Below the pieces are notes generated by a model. That model searched no databases and had not been told where the DNA came from. It was given only the letters and a program-made list of their open reading frames with translations. Shown here in pieces: positions 33,827 to 43,244 of a stretch of 64,000 bases of DNA; positions within the stretch are counted from its first letter, which is position 1; every line of letters begins with the position of its first letter. Position numbers and translations under genes: made by a program. Origin of the DNA: Rhizobium sp. BG4 (lineage in GTDB: Bacteria; Pseudomonadota; Alphaproteobacteria; Rhizobiales; Rhizobiaceae); contig NZ_CP044126.1 in NCBI RefSeq assembly GCF_016864575.1, positions 1,545,138-1,609,137 on the forward strand, written 5' to 3'.

Positions 33827-34249
33827 TTATCTCCAACCTGCATCGGTGATGACCTGATTGCATTCCTTGCTGACGCGCGGCTCCTTCTTCACCAGGCAGG
33901 CGAGCACGAAGCCGTCACCCTTGATGCCCGAGCAGCTCTTCGACATGTCGCGCTGGCAGACCTGCCGGTAGGCGGTCTGCGCGTGTTCGCGCTGGGTGAT
34001 CGACTGGAAGACGGTCGCCAGCGACGCCTTGCAGGTCGGCGATACCTTGTCTGCATTCTGCTGCAGGCAATCGGCAATGCGCCCGCCGCCAAGGTTCAGC
34101 CCCTTGCAGAGTTTCTGGATGTCCTTGCCGCAATCATCGGCAAGCTTGGTCACGGCATCCGCGTAGCTCAGCGTCTGTGCTGAGACCGTTGCGGCAAAGA
34201 TCATCGGCATGCAGGCAACTGCCGCCAATAACAATCGGCGTTTCAACAT
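33827..34249 (-). CDS. Exported Cys-rich repeat protein (GLG1/Cys_rich_FGFR-like)
   Basis: 140 residues with signal peptide (LLLAAVACMPMIFAATVSAQ). Mature part: two repeats with regularly placed Cys, ADDCGKDIQKLCKGLNLGGG-RIADCLQQN-VSPTCK and VCQRDMSKSCSGIKGDG-FVLACLVKK-VSKECN. This C-x(7)-C, GG, CL, C pattern is that of the cysteine-rich repeat of eukaryotic Golgi protein GLG1, also found in bacterial exported proteins. A related protein lies at 37921. The conserved Cys imply disulfides in the periplasm. Upstream is an inverted repeat at 34269. Confidence 0.82.
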   Translation of the reverse strand: MLKRRLLLAAVACMPMIFAATVSAQTLSYADAVTKLADDCGKDIQKLCKGLNLGGGRIADCLQQNADKVSPTCKASLATVFQSITQREHAQTAYRQVCQRDMSKSCSGIKGDGFVLACLVKKEPRVSKECNQVITDAGWR

Positions 34250-34268
34250 GTTGGTTCTCCCTCGCTCT

Positions 34269-34290
34269 GACTTTCGTCGCGGCGAAAGTC
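34269..34290 (-). repeat. Inverted repeat before the Cys-rich repeat gene
   Basis: GACTTTCG and CGAAAGTC, perfect 8-bp arms with a 6-bp spacer, about 20 bp upstream of the ATG at 34249. It could be an operator or a hairpin in the 5' leader. GCTACCG, a partial match to the recurrent motif, lies just beyond it near 34323. Confidence 0.45.
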
Positions 34291-34349
34291 GCACGAAGCG
34301 GCGCTGCGGGGGACGTATAATACGGTAGCGAACAGCTGCGTTTACGGGC

Positions 34350-36290
34350 TTATTTCGCCGGAGTGGCCGCAGCCTGCTGGGCCCTGAGCGCCTGGGCGGC
34401 GGCTGCGCCTCCTCCCTTGTCGTCGCCGCCGACCTGCACCATCGGCTGGGCAAACGAGATGTCGTTGGCGAGGAAAACTTCGCGGATCTTGGCGTAGGCC
34501 TTGCGGCGGATATAGGTCTGCATGCCCGGTACCGTTGTCATCGCGAAGCTCAGGACGATGCCGTAATCGGCAAACTGTTCGACGCCCTTCATCTTCAACG
34601 GCTCGATGAAGAGCTTTCCGAGTTCGGGATCCTCCTTCAAGTCCTCGCCGACTTTCTTGGTGAGCTTGCGCGCCTTTTCGATATCGGTGTCGAAGCCGAC
34701 GGTGATCCTGAACTTGTCGATCACCCAGTCGCGGCTCATGTTTTCCACCGCACCGAGTTCGCCGAAGGGGACGGTGAAGACGGGCCCGCGGTGATGGCGC
34801 AGGCGCACCGAGCGCAGGCTGAAGCCTTCGACTGTTCCCTTGTAATCCTTGGCCTGGATATATTCGCCGACGCGGAAGGCATCGTCGAGCATGTAAAAGA
34901 CGCCGCTGATGACATCCTTCACCAGCGTCTGCGAGCCGAAGCCGATGGCGACGCCGAAGATGCCGGCGCCGGCGATCAGTGGAGCGATCTGGACGCCCAT
35001 CTGCGACAGCACGATGAGGCCGGCCATGACCGCGACGATGACGGCGAGCGCATTGCGGAAAATCGGCAGAAGAGTGCGGAAGCGTGCCCGCCGCGCGGCA
35101 TCCGCCGGAGCGAGCGATGTCGTATCGGTCGAGACACGGATCGTCCGGTCGATCCAGCCTCTGGCCAGCTGCCAGAGAAAATCGGCGACGACGATGATCA
35201 GGATGCTCTTCAATGCGCCATAGAACAGGGCGGCGAAGATCGGATCGCGGCGCCCCAGCGTATCGGGATTGAATTGCCAGACGAGCACGAGCCAGCCGAC
35301 GGCGAGCGCAATGGCGATCGCGCGTGCGCCGCGCACAACGATAATGCCCTGAAGGCTGCTGAGATCGCTGACGAAGGAACCGGCGATTCGGCCGACGGTG
35401 TTCAGCGCTGACGGCAGGGCAAGCGCATAGACGCCGATCCAGAAGAGGCCGCGCATGTTCACGCACCAGATCAGCCAGAGCAGGACGAGAAATGCGGCGA
35501 GCGCGGCCTTTCGCGACAGGGTCTTGCCGGAGGTCGACCAGAGGGCTTCGATCGCCAGAAGCAGGACGACGGCCGAGAAGCAGTAGCTGATGGCATCGGT
35601 GACCGGGGCCGAGACGCCGAGCGGCTCGCCGAGCGCGGCGATCGAAATCGCCAGGCAGAGAACCCCGGCAATGAGCGTCAGCCGTCTGCGCAGGGCAGGC
35701 GTCGAGGCGGCCGCTGCAAGCAGAACGGCAACGACGCGGAAGACAACGAAGGCGGAGAGAAAGGCAAGCAGCGAAATGCGCGCCAGCGGCGGCCAGTCGA
35801 CCACAAAGAAGACGATCGCCATCGCCGCCGTGAAGATGCCGATCGGGATCAGCCGGCCAATCAGCGTTTCGCGACGGACGGCGAGTTTGCGGTAGACGCC
35901 TTCGGCGATCAGGCCAAGGCCGACGAGGCCGCCGAAGATGACGAAGACGGGGGCATAGCCGCGGCTCGTCGCATCCTGCCGGACACGGAGGATGGTAGCT
36001 CCGATCTCTATCGGAATATTCGGGATTGCCGTCAGTATTTCATGGACGCGGCCACGTGCCGCGGCCTCCCATTTTGCCAAAGGGGAGCTTTCAGCCGCTG
36101 GCGCCGGCTTTGCTGCAGGGGGCGCCGCGGCGGCCCTGGTGTCGAGCCAGGCCTTGACGTCGGGGTCCTGCAACAGGCGCACGAGGTCGTCGATCTTCTG
36201 TTGTGAAGCGGCGGGAGCAGGCGGAGCGGTTTGCGCCAAGGCGCCGAAGGCGAGGAAAAATGCGGCGGCGAGAGACAGAAACCATCTCAT
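34350..36290 (-). CDS. MscS-family mechanosensitive channel, large form
   Basis: 646 residues. Signal peptide (FLSLAAAFFLAFGALAQT), a periplasmic Ala/Pro-rich region (about 20-75) and roughly ten membrane segments. The MscS core comprises IAPLIAGAGIFGVAIGFGSQ followed by TLVKDVISGVFYMLDDAFRV, then a beta domain (GTVEGFSLRSVRLRHHRGPV) and a cytoplasmic alpha-beta end. This size matches the YbdG/YbiO-type channels. It would release solutes on hypo-osmotic shock. It begins 10 bp after the stop of the upstream hydrolase lipoprotein on the same strand, so one operon is likely. Confidence 0.9.
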   Translation of the reverse strand: MRWFLSLAAAFFLAFGALAQTAPPAPAASQQKIDDLVRLLQDPDVKAWLDTRAAAAPPAAKPAPAAESSPLAKWEAAARGRVHEILTAIPNIPIEIGATILRVRQDATSRGYAPVFVIFGGLVGLGLIAEGVYRKLAVRRETLIGRLIPIGIFTAAMAIVFFVVDWPPLARISLLAFLSAFVVFRVVAVLLAAAASTPALRRRLTLIAGVLCLAISIAALGEPLGVSAPVTDAISYCFSAVVLLLAIEALWSTSGKTLSRKAALAAFLVLLWLIWCVNMRGLFWIGVYALALPSALNTVGRIAGSFVSDLSSLQGIIVVRGARAIAIALAVGWLVLVWQFNPDTLGRRDPIFAALFYGALKSILIIVVADFLWQLARGWIDRTIRVSTDTTSLAPADAARRARFRTLLPIFRNALAVIVAVMAGLIVLSQMGVQIAPLIAGAGIFGVAIGFGSQTLVKDVISGVFYMLDDAFRVGEYIQAKDYKGTVEGFSLRSVRLRHHRGPVFTVPFGELGAVENMSRDWVIDKFRITVGFDTDIEKARKLTKKVGEDLKEDPELGKLFIEPLKMKGVEQFADYGIVLSFAMTTVPGMQTYIRRKAYAKIREVFLANDISFAQPMVQVGGDDKGGGAAAAQALRAQQAAATPAK

Positions 36291-36300
36291 GATGACATCC

Positions 36301-37515
36301 CTACTGCGTCAGCGTCTGTGGTTCCAGATCGCCGCTCAGCGTCTGGTCGGCTGCCTTCTTCTTGGCGCGGTGTGGCTGGTCGACGATGATCGCGGGCGCC
36401 GCGACCGCCGTTGCGGCGACCGTGCCGATATTCGATACGGTGCCGCCGACCACAGCGGTGATACCTTCGCCGAGCGACACGTTGGATTCCGTCAGCGTCT
36501 GTCCGGTCATCAGCCGCTGGCCGATGAGCTGGACGATCTCCGGGCTTTCCGCGAATTTGCCGTGATTGAGGCCGTCTCCGCTTTTCACCTTGGTCAGGTC
36601 GATGGCGGTAATGCCGGCTTCCTCAAGCTTCGAGCGGTAGGGCTCCTCGGCCGGATTGATCGCGCCGAGACGGGAGACGCGGCCGGTTATGAAACTGGAG
36701 ATGGCCAGCGCCTTATCGTCCTGCGAGACGAAGATCGTCAGCTTCGGACGCGGCGCGCCGCCCATCTCCACATATTGCTTGGCGAAGACCTGGATATCGA
36801 TATCGGGGGAGGCGAGGATAACATTGTGAATCTTCGAATTCACATGGCCGTCGCGGATCCCCATCTGGCGCAGCGATTCCATCGCAAGCCAGGAGCCCAT
36901 CGAATGGGCCATGACGGTGATGTCCTTCACATTCGGATCCGCGGCCAGCGTGCGCAGCGCCTGCTCGAGGCCGGTGCGCGAATAGTTGGTGCTTTCCTTG
37001 TCGTATTGATAGGCGGTGATCTCTGCGCGCGAGGGCCAAGTGAAAAGCACCGGCACCGCATTCATCTTGCTGTCATGGACGATCTGCGCCAGCCGGAAGA
37101 CGGAATCCTCATAGGTATTGTTGAAGCCGTGGATGAAGACCAGCGCATGGCCACCCTTCGTATGCTGGCTGAACCACGTCCGCCCCTGAGCGATCGTATC
37201 GATCTGCGAGACATGGGTGACGGCAAACTCAGTTGCCGGATTGGGCGGCAGCCGCTTCGGCCATTCGACGGTACCCGCCTCGCGCTTCGCCGGGATCGAG
37301 ACGGTGATCTGCGTCAGGTAGGGTTTCGGGCTGCGCTCACCGTTGAAGAGCGTGGCGGGGTCGCCGGATGGCTGGCGTGTCGTCGCCACCAGCATCTCCA
37401 CCTTCGATGGCACGGGGGCCACCGTCGAGGCCGCGACCGGCACCATGACGCCATCAGGATGCCCGCAACCCGTCAGCAACAGGAGAAGGAGAATAGGGGC
37501 AACGCGTTTTACCAT
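36301..37515 (-). CDS. Alpha/beta-hydrolase lipoprotein (DUF900 type)
   Basis: 404 residues from the ATG at 37515. Lipoprotein signal peptide with lipobox LLTG-C at Cys17 or so (APILLLLLLTGCGHPDG). DUF900 hydrolase features: VEMLVATTRQPSGDPATLFN, HALVFIHGFNNTYEDSVFRL, VLFTWPSRAE and the nucleophile elbow VMAHSMGSWLAMESL. The downstream Asp and His are less certain. A Lys-rich C-terminal tail follows (RAKKKAADQ). Substrate unknown. Motif copy D lies about 72 bp upstream. Confidence 0.85.
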   Translation of the reverse strand: MVKRVAPILLLLLLTGCGHPDGVMVPVAASTVAPVPSKVEMLVATTRQPSGDPATLFNGERSPKPYLTQITVSIPAKREAGTVEWPKRLPPNPATEFAVTHVSQIDTIAQGRTWFSQHTKGGHALVFIHGFNNTYEDSVFRLAQIVHDSKMNAVPVLFTWPSRAEITAYQYDKESTNYSRTGLEQALRTLAADPNVKDITVMAHSMGSWLAMESLRQMGIRDGHVNSKIHNVILASPDIDIQVFAKQYVEMGGAPRPKLTIFVSQDDKALAISSFITGRVSRLGAINPAEEPYRSKLEEAGITAIDLTKVKSGDGLNHGKFAESPEIVQLIGQRLMTGQTLTESNVSLGEGITAVVGGTVSNIGTVAATAVAAPAIIVDQPHRAKKKAADQTLSGDLEPQTLTQ

Positions 37516-37920
37516 CTGCACATTCCGGCTGCTGCTCGAAGGGGATGTCCTGGAGGCGAACGCTAGCAGTTGGTGTCGACCGGGGCCTGTAGCATCATGT
37601 AATATCTGTAAGGACGGCTGCCCCTTTTGATCCGGCCGGCGCTTCATATGGCGGACTTTCCTGAGACCCGCCCCGGCCTTGCCTCCGGCGGCGGCAGGTA
37701 TTTGTTGTCTTCAAGAAAACAAGCTGTCGATGAATATACGCCTTGTAATTGTCAGAAAAATTCACGCCTTCACAAGCTTTCCGATAGTATCCGTTTGTGC
37801 TAATTTATAATAATCGAAGATAGACTTGAGGCGTGGTTTCTGATTGTCCGGCCTGCGTTATTTCCTTGGTCTGCCACGTTTCTGCATATTCCGGAAAGTT
37901 CTTCCTTGGGGGAGGTAACG
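37516..37920. other. Intergenic region between the hydrolase and a Cys-rich repeat gene
   Basis: 405 bp. It holds motif copy D near the left end. The middle (about 37700-37850) is clearly AT-richer than its surroundings and should hold promoter elements of the rightward gene; I could not assign specific -35/-10 boxes. No coding potential seen. Confidence 0.5.
37587..37602 (-). promoter_or_regulatory. Recurrent promoter motif, copy D, before the hydrolase-mscS operon
   Basis: Read on the minus strand: TTACATGATGCTACAG, 72 bp before the hydrolase ATG and pointing towards it. Like copy C it is followed by GGCC. Confidence 0.5.
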
Positions 37921-38721
37921 ATGGGGAAATTTGTGGCCTTTCGGGCGATAATTCTGTATGAAAAATCCGGTTTTCGGCCGATGAGGCTGGCGGCCCTGGC
38001 GCTTGCGGGTGCTCTGTGCCTCCCGGTGGTCGCCGCTTACGCGCAGCAGCCGACGGATGCGCAGCGGAACGCCATCCGCTCGGCCTGCCGGTCGGACTTC
38101 ATCGCGCAATGCTCAGGCGTGACGCCCGGAGGCATGGAAGCGCTGAACTGTCTGCAGCAGCATGACGCGTCACTTTCGAAGGCGTGCCGGGATGCGATCT
38201 CGGCGCTCGGCGGCAAGAAGAAATCGAGCGACGCTGCGCCGGCGCAGACACCCGCGGCTCAGCCAACGACCGCTGCAGCAGCGCCTGCCGCTCCGCCGAA
38301 ACCAGCGGGACAGCCGACGGATGCGCAGCGGAATGCGATCAAATCGGCCTGCCGTTCGGATTTCATGGCGCAGTGCTCGGGCGTGACGCCGGGCGGATCG
38401 CAGGCGCTTGCCTGCCTTCAACAGCACAATGCGGCGCTCTCGCCATCCTGCCAGGCGGCGGTCGGCGCGCTCGGCGGTGGCGGATCGGCGCCCGCGGCCA
38501 ATACCGCCAAGACGGCCGGTGGCGGCGCGCCCGCGGCGATGCCGATGGCGTCGTTTACACCGCGCGAAGAGTTGATCGTCATGCGCCGTACCTGCGGTCC
38601 GGATTTCCGGGCGTATTGCCGATCGGTGATGCTCGGCGGTGGCCGCGGGGTGAATTGCCTGCGCGAGAATTTTCAGCGCCTGTCGCCGACCTGCCAGCAT
38701 GTGCTGACCAACGGTCTCTAG
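37921..38721 (+). CDS. Exported protein with three Cys-rich repeats (GLG1/Cys_rich_FGFR-like)
   Basis: 266 residues from the ATG at 37921, which follows GGGGGAGGTAACG. A later in-frame ATG at 37981 starts directly before the hydrophobic core (LAALALAGALCLPVVAAYAQ) but has no ribosome site. Two near-identical repeats: QRNAIRSACRSDFIAQCSG with GVTPGGMEALNCLQQHDASL, and QRNAIKSACRSDFMAQCSG with GVTPGGSQALACLQQHNAAL. They are separated by a Pro/Ala linker; a third, diverged repeat lies at the C terminus (VMRRTCGPDFRAYCRSVMLG). Related to the protein at 33827. The repeat pair looks like a recent internal duplication. Confidence 0.82.
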   Translation: MGKFVAFRAIILYEKSGFRPMRLAALALAGALCLPVVAAYAQQPTDAQRNAIRSACRSDFIAQCSGVTPGGMEALNCLQQHDASLSKACRDAISALGGKKKSSDAAPAQTPAAQPTTAAAAPAAPPKPAGQPTDAQRNAIKSACRSDFMAQCSGVTPGGSQALACLQQHNAALSPSCQAAVGALGGGGSAPAANTAKTAGGGAPAAMPMASFTPREELIVMRRTCGPDFRAYCRSVMLGGGRGVNCLRENFQRLSPTCQHVLTNGL

Positions 38722-38800
38722 CTTCGGTGCCTAATGTCTCCATCCGCTTCGAGGGGAGGCGGAGCGGAGGTTCATCCCTGATCCATGATCCCCGCTAATC

Positions 38801-38826
38801 GCGCGGCGCGTTTCCGCCGCGCTTTC
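38801..38826 (+). terminator. Rho-independent terminator after the Cys-rich repeat gene
   Basis: Eight-base-pair stem GCGCGGCG/CGCCGCGC with a six-base loop, followed by TTT. Confidence 0.7.
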
Positions 38827-38928
38827 GCCTGCCGAAAATTCTGCATGCCGGAGCGCCACGGAAGGCATCTCCGATCCGCGCCGGCGGATACTCGATGAAA
38901 CAACAAGACCCAAATGGAAGGCATTGCC

Positions 38929-39717
38929 ATGTCATCGGTTTCTCCCATCGGAAAGCTTGCACGTCTCGTCGTCTATGGCTCGCTCGCGGCCTGCCTGATC
39001 CTGCCCAAACCGGCGGCCGCGGATGATGCGGAGGCCATTCTAAAGGCCATGTCGGATTATCTCGCGGCGCAGAAGACGATGTCCTTCACCTATCAGTCGG
39101 CGGTCGAGGCCGTCACGCCCGACTTCGAGAAGCTGCAATTCGTCAGCTCCGGTACCGCCAGTTTGTCACGGCCGGACAAGCTGCGGGTAACGCGAACCGG
39201 CGGCTTTGCCGATGTCGATGTCAGTTTCGATGGTTCGACGCTGACGGTGCACGGCAAGAATCTCGATGCCTATGCGTCGATCGAGGCGAAGGGATCGGTG
39301 GATGAATTGCTCGACCGGCTGATCGGCGCGGGAATGGAGGCGCCCGGTGCCGATCTCCTGGCGGCAAATGCCTTCAACCTGCTGATGACGGATGTGACCT
39401 CGGCGAAGCATATTTCCAGCGCCTATGTCGGCGGAGTCGAGTGCGAATATCTGACCTTCCGCACGCCGGAGATCGACTGGCAGATCTGGATCCAGTCCGG
39501 CGACAAGCCGATCCCGCGCCGCTACGTCATCACCAGCAAGCATGTCGGCCAGGCGCCGCAATACACGCTTGAGATCAGCGATTTCAAGACCGGTTCGGAG
39601 GTCGCCAATGCCTCCTACAAGATCGAGATTCCAGCCAATGCCAAGAAGGTGGATCTGAGCGAGCTACAATCGCTCGACGAGCTGCCTGCGCCCACCCAGC
39701 CCGGAGAAGTCAAATGA
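38929..39717 (+). CDS. DUF2092 exported protein
   Basis: 262 residues from the ATG at 38929 (GAAGG 7 bp upstream); an ATG at 38914 would add five residues. Signal peptide KLARLVVYGSLAACLILPKP with cleavage near AAAD-DA. The mature protein has DUF2092 features: AILKAMSDYLAAQKTMSFTY, LSRPDKLRVTRTGGFADVDV, DGSTLTVHGKNLDAYASIEA and PRRYVITSKHVGQAPQYTLE. The fold is probably like LolA/LolB-type lipid-binding proteins. Its stop overlaps the ATG of the next gene. Confidence 0.8.
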   Translation: MSSVSPIGKLARLVVYGSLAACLILPKPAAADDAEAILKAMSDYLAAQKTMSFTYQSAVEAVTPDFEKLQFVSSGTASLSRPDKLRVTRTGGFADVDVSFDGSTLTVHGKNLDAYASIEAKGSVDELLDRLIGAGMEAPGADLLAANAFNLLMTDVTSAKHISSAYVGGVECEYLTFRTPEIDWQIWIQSGDKPIPRRYVITSKHVGQAPQYTLEISDFKTGSEVANASYKIEIPANAKKVDLSELQSLDELPAPTQPGEVK

Positions 39718-40043
39718 GATACGTGAAGCCGTTCCTTCTCGCCGCGCTGAGCGGTGCCTTTCTCTTCGCCGAGGCTGACGTGAAACCGGATGGATGGATG
39801 CCTGTCTCGGTCGAGTTCGCGACACCCGCCGGAGCCGTGATCGGCCGGCCGCTGACGCCGCTCTCCTATGCCGGCGTTGCGCGGCGCACGACGCGCCGCA
39901 CCGTCATGTGGACGACAACAACGATTGCGGTTCTTCCGGCTGGGTGCGTCTATGGCGCCTATTATGGTGGTTACTACTACCGCTGCGGCTCCGGCTATTA
40001 CGCCAAGAGCGGCGGCGTCTATGTGCGCGTCGTCGTGCAATAG
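39714..40043 (+). CDS. Small exported Tyr/Gly-rich protein, partner of the DUF2092 gene
   Basis: 109 residues. Signal peptide YVKPFLLAALSGAFLFAEAD. The C-terminal third is Tyr and Gly rich with two Cys (AGCVYGAYYGGYYYRCGSGY) and ends VYVRVVVQ. Its ATG overlaps the upstream stop (ATGA), so translation is coupled. Function unknown; it probably acts with the DUF2092 protein in the envelope. Confidence 0.72.
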   Translation: MRYVKPFLLAALSGAFLFAEADVKPDGWMPVSVEFATPAGAVIGRPLTPLSYAGVARRTTRRTVMWTTTTIAVLPAGCVYGAYYGGYYYRCGSGYYAKSGGVYVRVVVQ

Positions 40044-40052
40044 GGCCGGTAA

Positions 40053-43000
40053 TCACTCTGCTGCCTGAGGCGCCGGGTTTGCCCGGCGCTTTCTGTATTC
40101 CTCGAACCGTTGCAGCACGACATAGAAGGACGGCACGAAGAGGACGGCGAGGCAGGTCGAAGCGATCATGCCGCTGAAGACCGAGATGCCGATCGACTTG
40201 CGGGCGGACGCGCCGGCGCCGCTTGCCAGCACCAGCGGCACGACGCCGAGGATGAAGGCGAAGGATGTCATCAGGATCGGGCGGAAGCGCAGTCGGGCAG
40301 CCTCCACCGCCGCCTCCAGGATTTCCATGCCCTCGGCGCGCTTCTCACGCGCATATTCGACGATCAGGATCGCATTCTTCGAGGCAAGCGCGATCAGCAG
40401 GATGAGGCCGATCTGGGTGTAGAGGTTGTTGGCGACGCCGGCAGCACTCAAGGCCCCGACGGTGCCAAGCAGCGCCAGCGGCACGGCAAGCAGGACGGCG
40501 AGCGGCAGGATCCAGCTTTCATATTGCCCGGCCAGCACGAAATAGACGAGCAGCATCGCGAGCCCGAAGACGAAATAGATCTGCGTGCCGACGGCCTTCT
40601 CCTGATAGGAGAGCGCTGTCCATTCGAAACCGGAACCCGGTGGCAGGGTGCGATCGGCAATCTGTTCCATGACGTCGAGCGCCTGGCCGGAGCTGAAGCC
40701 TGCCGCGGAGCCGCCGACGATCGTTGCGGTCGGGTAGAGATTGTAGAGGCTGATCAGCGACGGCCCTTGGACGCTCTTCACATCGACGACGGTGCCGAGC
40801 GGCACCATCGTGCCGTCGCCCGCCTTGACGCTGAGGTTGCGGATATCCTCGGGACGGATGCGGAATTCGGGTGCCGCTTGCGCATAGACCTGGAAGGTGC
40901 GCCCGAATTTGTTGAACTGGGTGATGTAGCTCGAGCCGACATAGCCTGAGAGCGCCGAGAAGACCTGGCCGGTGGTGATCCCGAGCGTTTCCGCCTTGAT
41001 GCGGTCGACCGAGACCGAAAGCTGCGGCACGCCGGCGCGGAACGACGTGCTGAGCCGCTGCAGCGAGGATTGCGCATTGCCGTTCTTGACGATCGCATCG
41101 GCTGTGGCCTGCAGCAGAGGAAAGTCGAAATTGCCGTTGCGGATCTCGACTTGCATGGTGAAGCCATTGGCGTTGCCGATGCCCTGGATCGGCGGCGGCA
41201 CGACGACCAGCGTCTTCGCCTTCAGGACATCGGACAGCGCGCCGTTCAGGTGCTCGTAGATCGAGAAGAGATCCTGGCCCTTTTCCTTGCCCCTGACGTC
41301 CCAGTCCTTGAGGACGACATAGGCCACACCGGCATTCGGCAGGCTGGCGCTGTTGTCGAGAATGGAAATGCCGCTGATCGTCAGCACCTGATCGACGCCA
41401 GGCGTCCGCTGCGCGATCTTGCCGACCTCGGCCATCACTGCGTCGGTGCGCTCCTTCGAGGCGCCATCGGGCAGTTGCGCGCTGATCAGCACGTAGCCCT
41501 GGTCCTCGAGCGGCAGGAAGGCCGTCGGCAGCCTGGTGAGGCCCCAGATGGCGACGCCCATCAGGACGAGGGCGGCGAGAACGGCAAGGCCGCTGCGATG
41601 GACCATGCCGCCGATCAGCCGGGCATAGCCGTGCTCGGCCTTGTCATAGACCTTGTTGAAGCCGCGATAGAAGACATTGCGCTTTTCCGGCGGCACCGGC
41701 GGGCGTAGCCAGAGGGCGCACTGGGTCGGCTTCAGCGTCATGGCATTGATGGCGCTGATCAGCGCCGTGGCGGCGATGACGAGCGCGAATTGCTTGTAGA
41801 GTTGACCGGTAAGGCCCGGAAGGAAGGCGGCGGGGATGAAGACCGCCATCAGCACCAGCGTGATGCCGATAACAGGGCCGAACAGCTCGTCCATCGCCTT
41901 CTCGGCGGCTTTCCTGCCAGACATTCCCTGCTCGATATGGCGTGCCACGCCCTCGACGATGACGATCGCGTCGTCGACGACGATGCCGATCGCCAGCACG
42001 ATGGCGAAGAGGGTGGAGAGATTGACCGTGAAGCCGAGTGCAGCCATCGCCGCGAAGGCGCCGATGATGGTGACCGGAACCGTCGTCGCCGGAACCAGCA
42101 TCGCCCGCCAGTCCTGCAGGAAGACGAGGATGACGATCAGCACGAGCACGCCGGCCTCGATCAGAGTCACATAGACTTCGTCGATTGAGGCGGTCACGAA
42201 TTTCGTGGTGTCGAACGGGACGTCATAGGCAAGGCCCGGCGGAAAGCTCTTCGCGAGCTCGGCCATTTTGGCCGCGACGTCCTTGGCGACGGTGATCGCA
42301 TTGGCTTCCGGCAGCTGAAAAACGCCGATGCCGGCGGCCGGCCGGCCGTTCTGCATGAAGGACTGGCTGTAGGTCTGGGCACCGAGCTCGACCCGGCCGA
42401 TGTCGCGGACGCGGGTGATCCGCCCGCCATTCTGGTCGTCGACCTTGACGATGATGTTTTCGTAATCGGCGGCCTCGTTCAGCCGTCCGTTGACGTTCAA
42501 TGTATATTGGAAATCCTGCCCCGCGGGCACCGGCGGAATGCCGATCTGGCCAGCCGTCACTTCCTGGCTCTGCTGCTGCACGACATTGATCACGTCTTGC
42601 GGCGTCATCCCCGCGCTTTCAGGAGCTCGGGATTCATCCAAATGCGCATCGCATACTGGCCGGCGCCGAACACCGAGACATTGCCGACGCCGGGCAGGCG
42701 GGCGAGTTCGTTCTGCAGGTTGATGACGGCGTAGTTGGACAGGAACAGGCTGTCGTAACGGCTGTCAGGGGAGGTGAGGCTGACGAATTCGAGGATCGAG
42801 GTCGATTTCTTCTGCGTCGTGACGCCCTGCAGCTGAACGGCGTCGGGCAGCGATGACATGGCGATCGCCACGCGGTTCTGCACCAGAACCTGCGCCTGAT
42901 CCGGATCGGTGCCGATGGCGAAGGTCACCGTCAGCGAGTAAGTGCCGTCGCTGGCGCTGGTCGACTGCATGTAGAGCATGTTCTGGACGCCGTTGACCTG

Positions 43001-43204
43001 CTGCTCGATCGGCAGCGCCACCGTATCGACCAACGTCTTGGCGCTGGCACCCGGATAGCGGGTCGTCACCTGCACGGTTGGCGGCACGACATTCGGATAC
43101 TGCGCGACCGGTAGCTGGAAGAGCGCCACGGCGCCGATCAGCACGAAGACCAGCGCCAGGACATTGGCGAGGACGGGCCGCTCGATGAAGAAGCGAGAGA
43201 TCAT
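40053..43204 (-). pseudogene. RND (HAE1) multidrug efflux permease, one frameshift
   Basis: Inner-membrane RND pump of the AcrB/MexB type, about 1050 residues when corrected. N terminus FFIERPVLANVLALVFVLIG and the first porter region (VNGVQNMLYMQSTSASDGTY) are in one frame. From GMTPQDVINVVQQQSQEVTA onward the rest is in the next frame. The break is at a run of four C at 42609-42612 (plus strand), where five are expected. Later motifs are intact: AIVLAIGIVVDDAIVIVEGV with the proton-relay Asp pair, and GLILLIALASKNAILIVEYA. It lies 40 bp after its fusion-protein gene. No TolC-like gene is present. Confidence 0.88.
40070..40093 (+). terminator. Terminator of the DUF2092 operon, nested in the 3' end of the RND gene
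   Basis: Stem GCGCCGGG/CCCGGCGC with a short TTTG loop and a following TTT on the plus strand. It lies 26 bp after the stop at 40043, inside the last codons of the converging RND pump gene. Confidence 0.7.
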
Positions 43205-43244
43205 GCGCGCCTCCCGGGAATATCAGCCGAAGGAGGGCGGGGGC

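Noticed and set aside
34311..34329. Possible further copy of the recurrent motif near 34320
   Set aside because: Only GCTACCG matches in the right orientation; the TTACG half is absent, so I do not count it as a copy.
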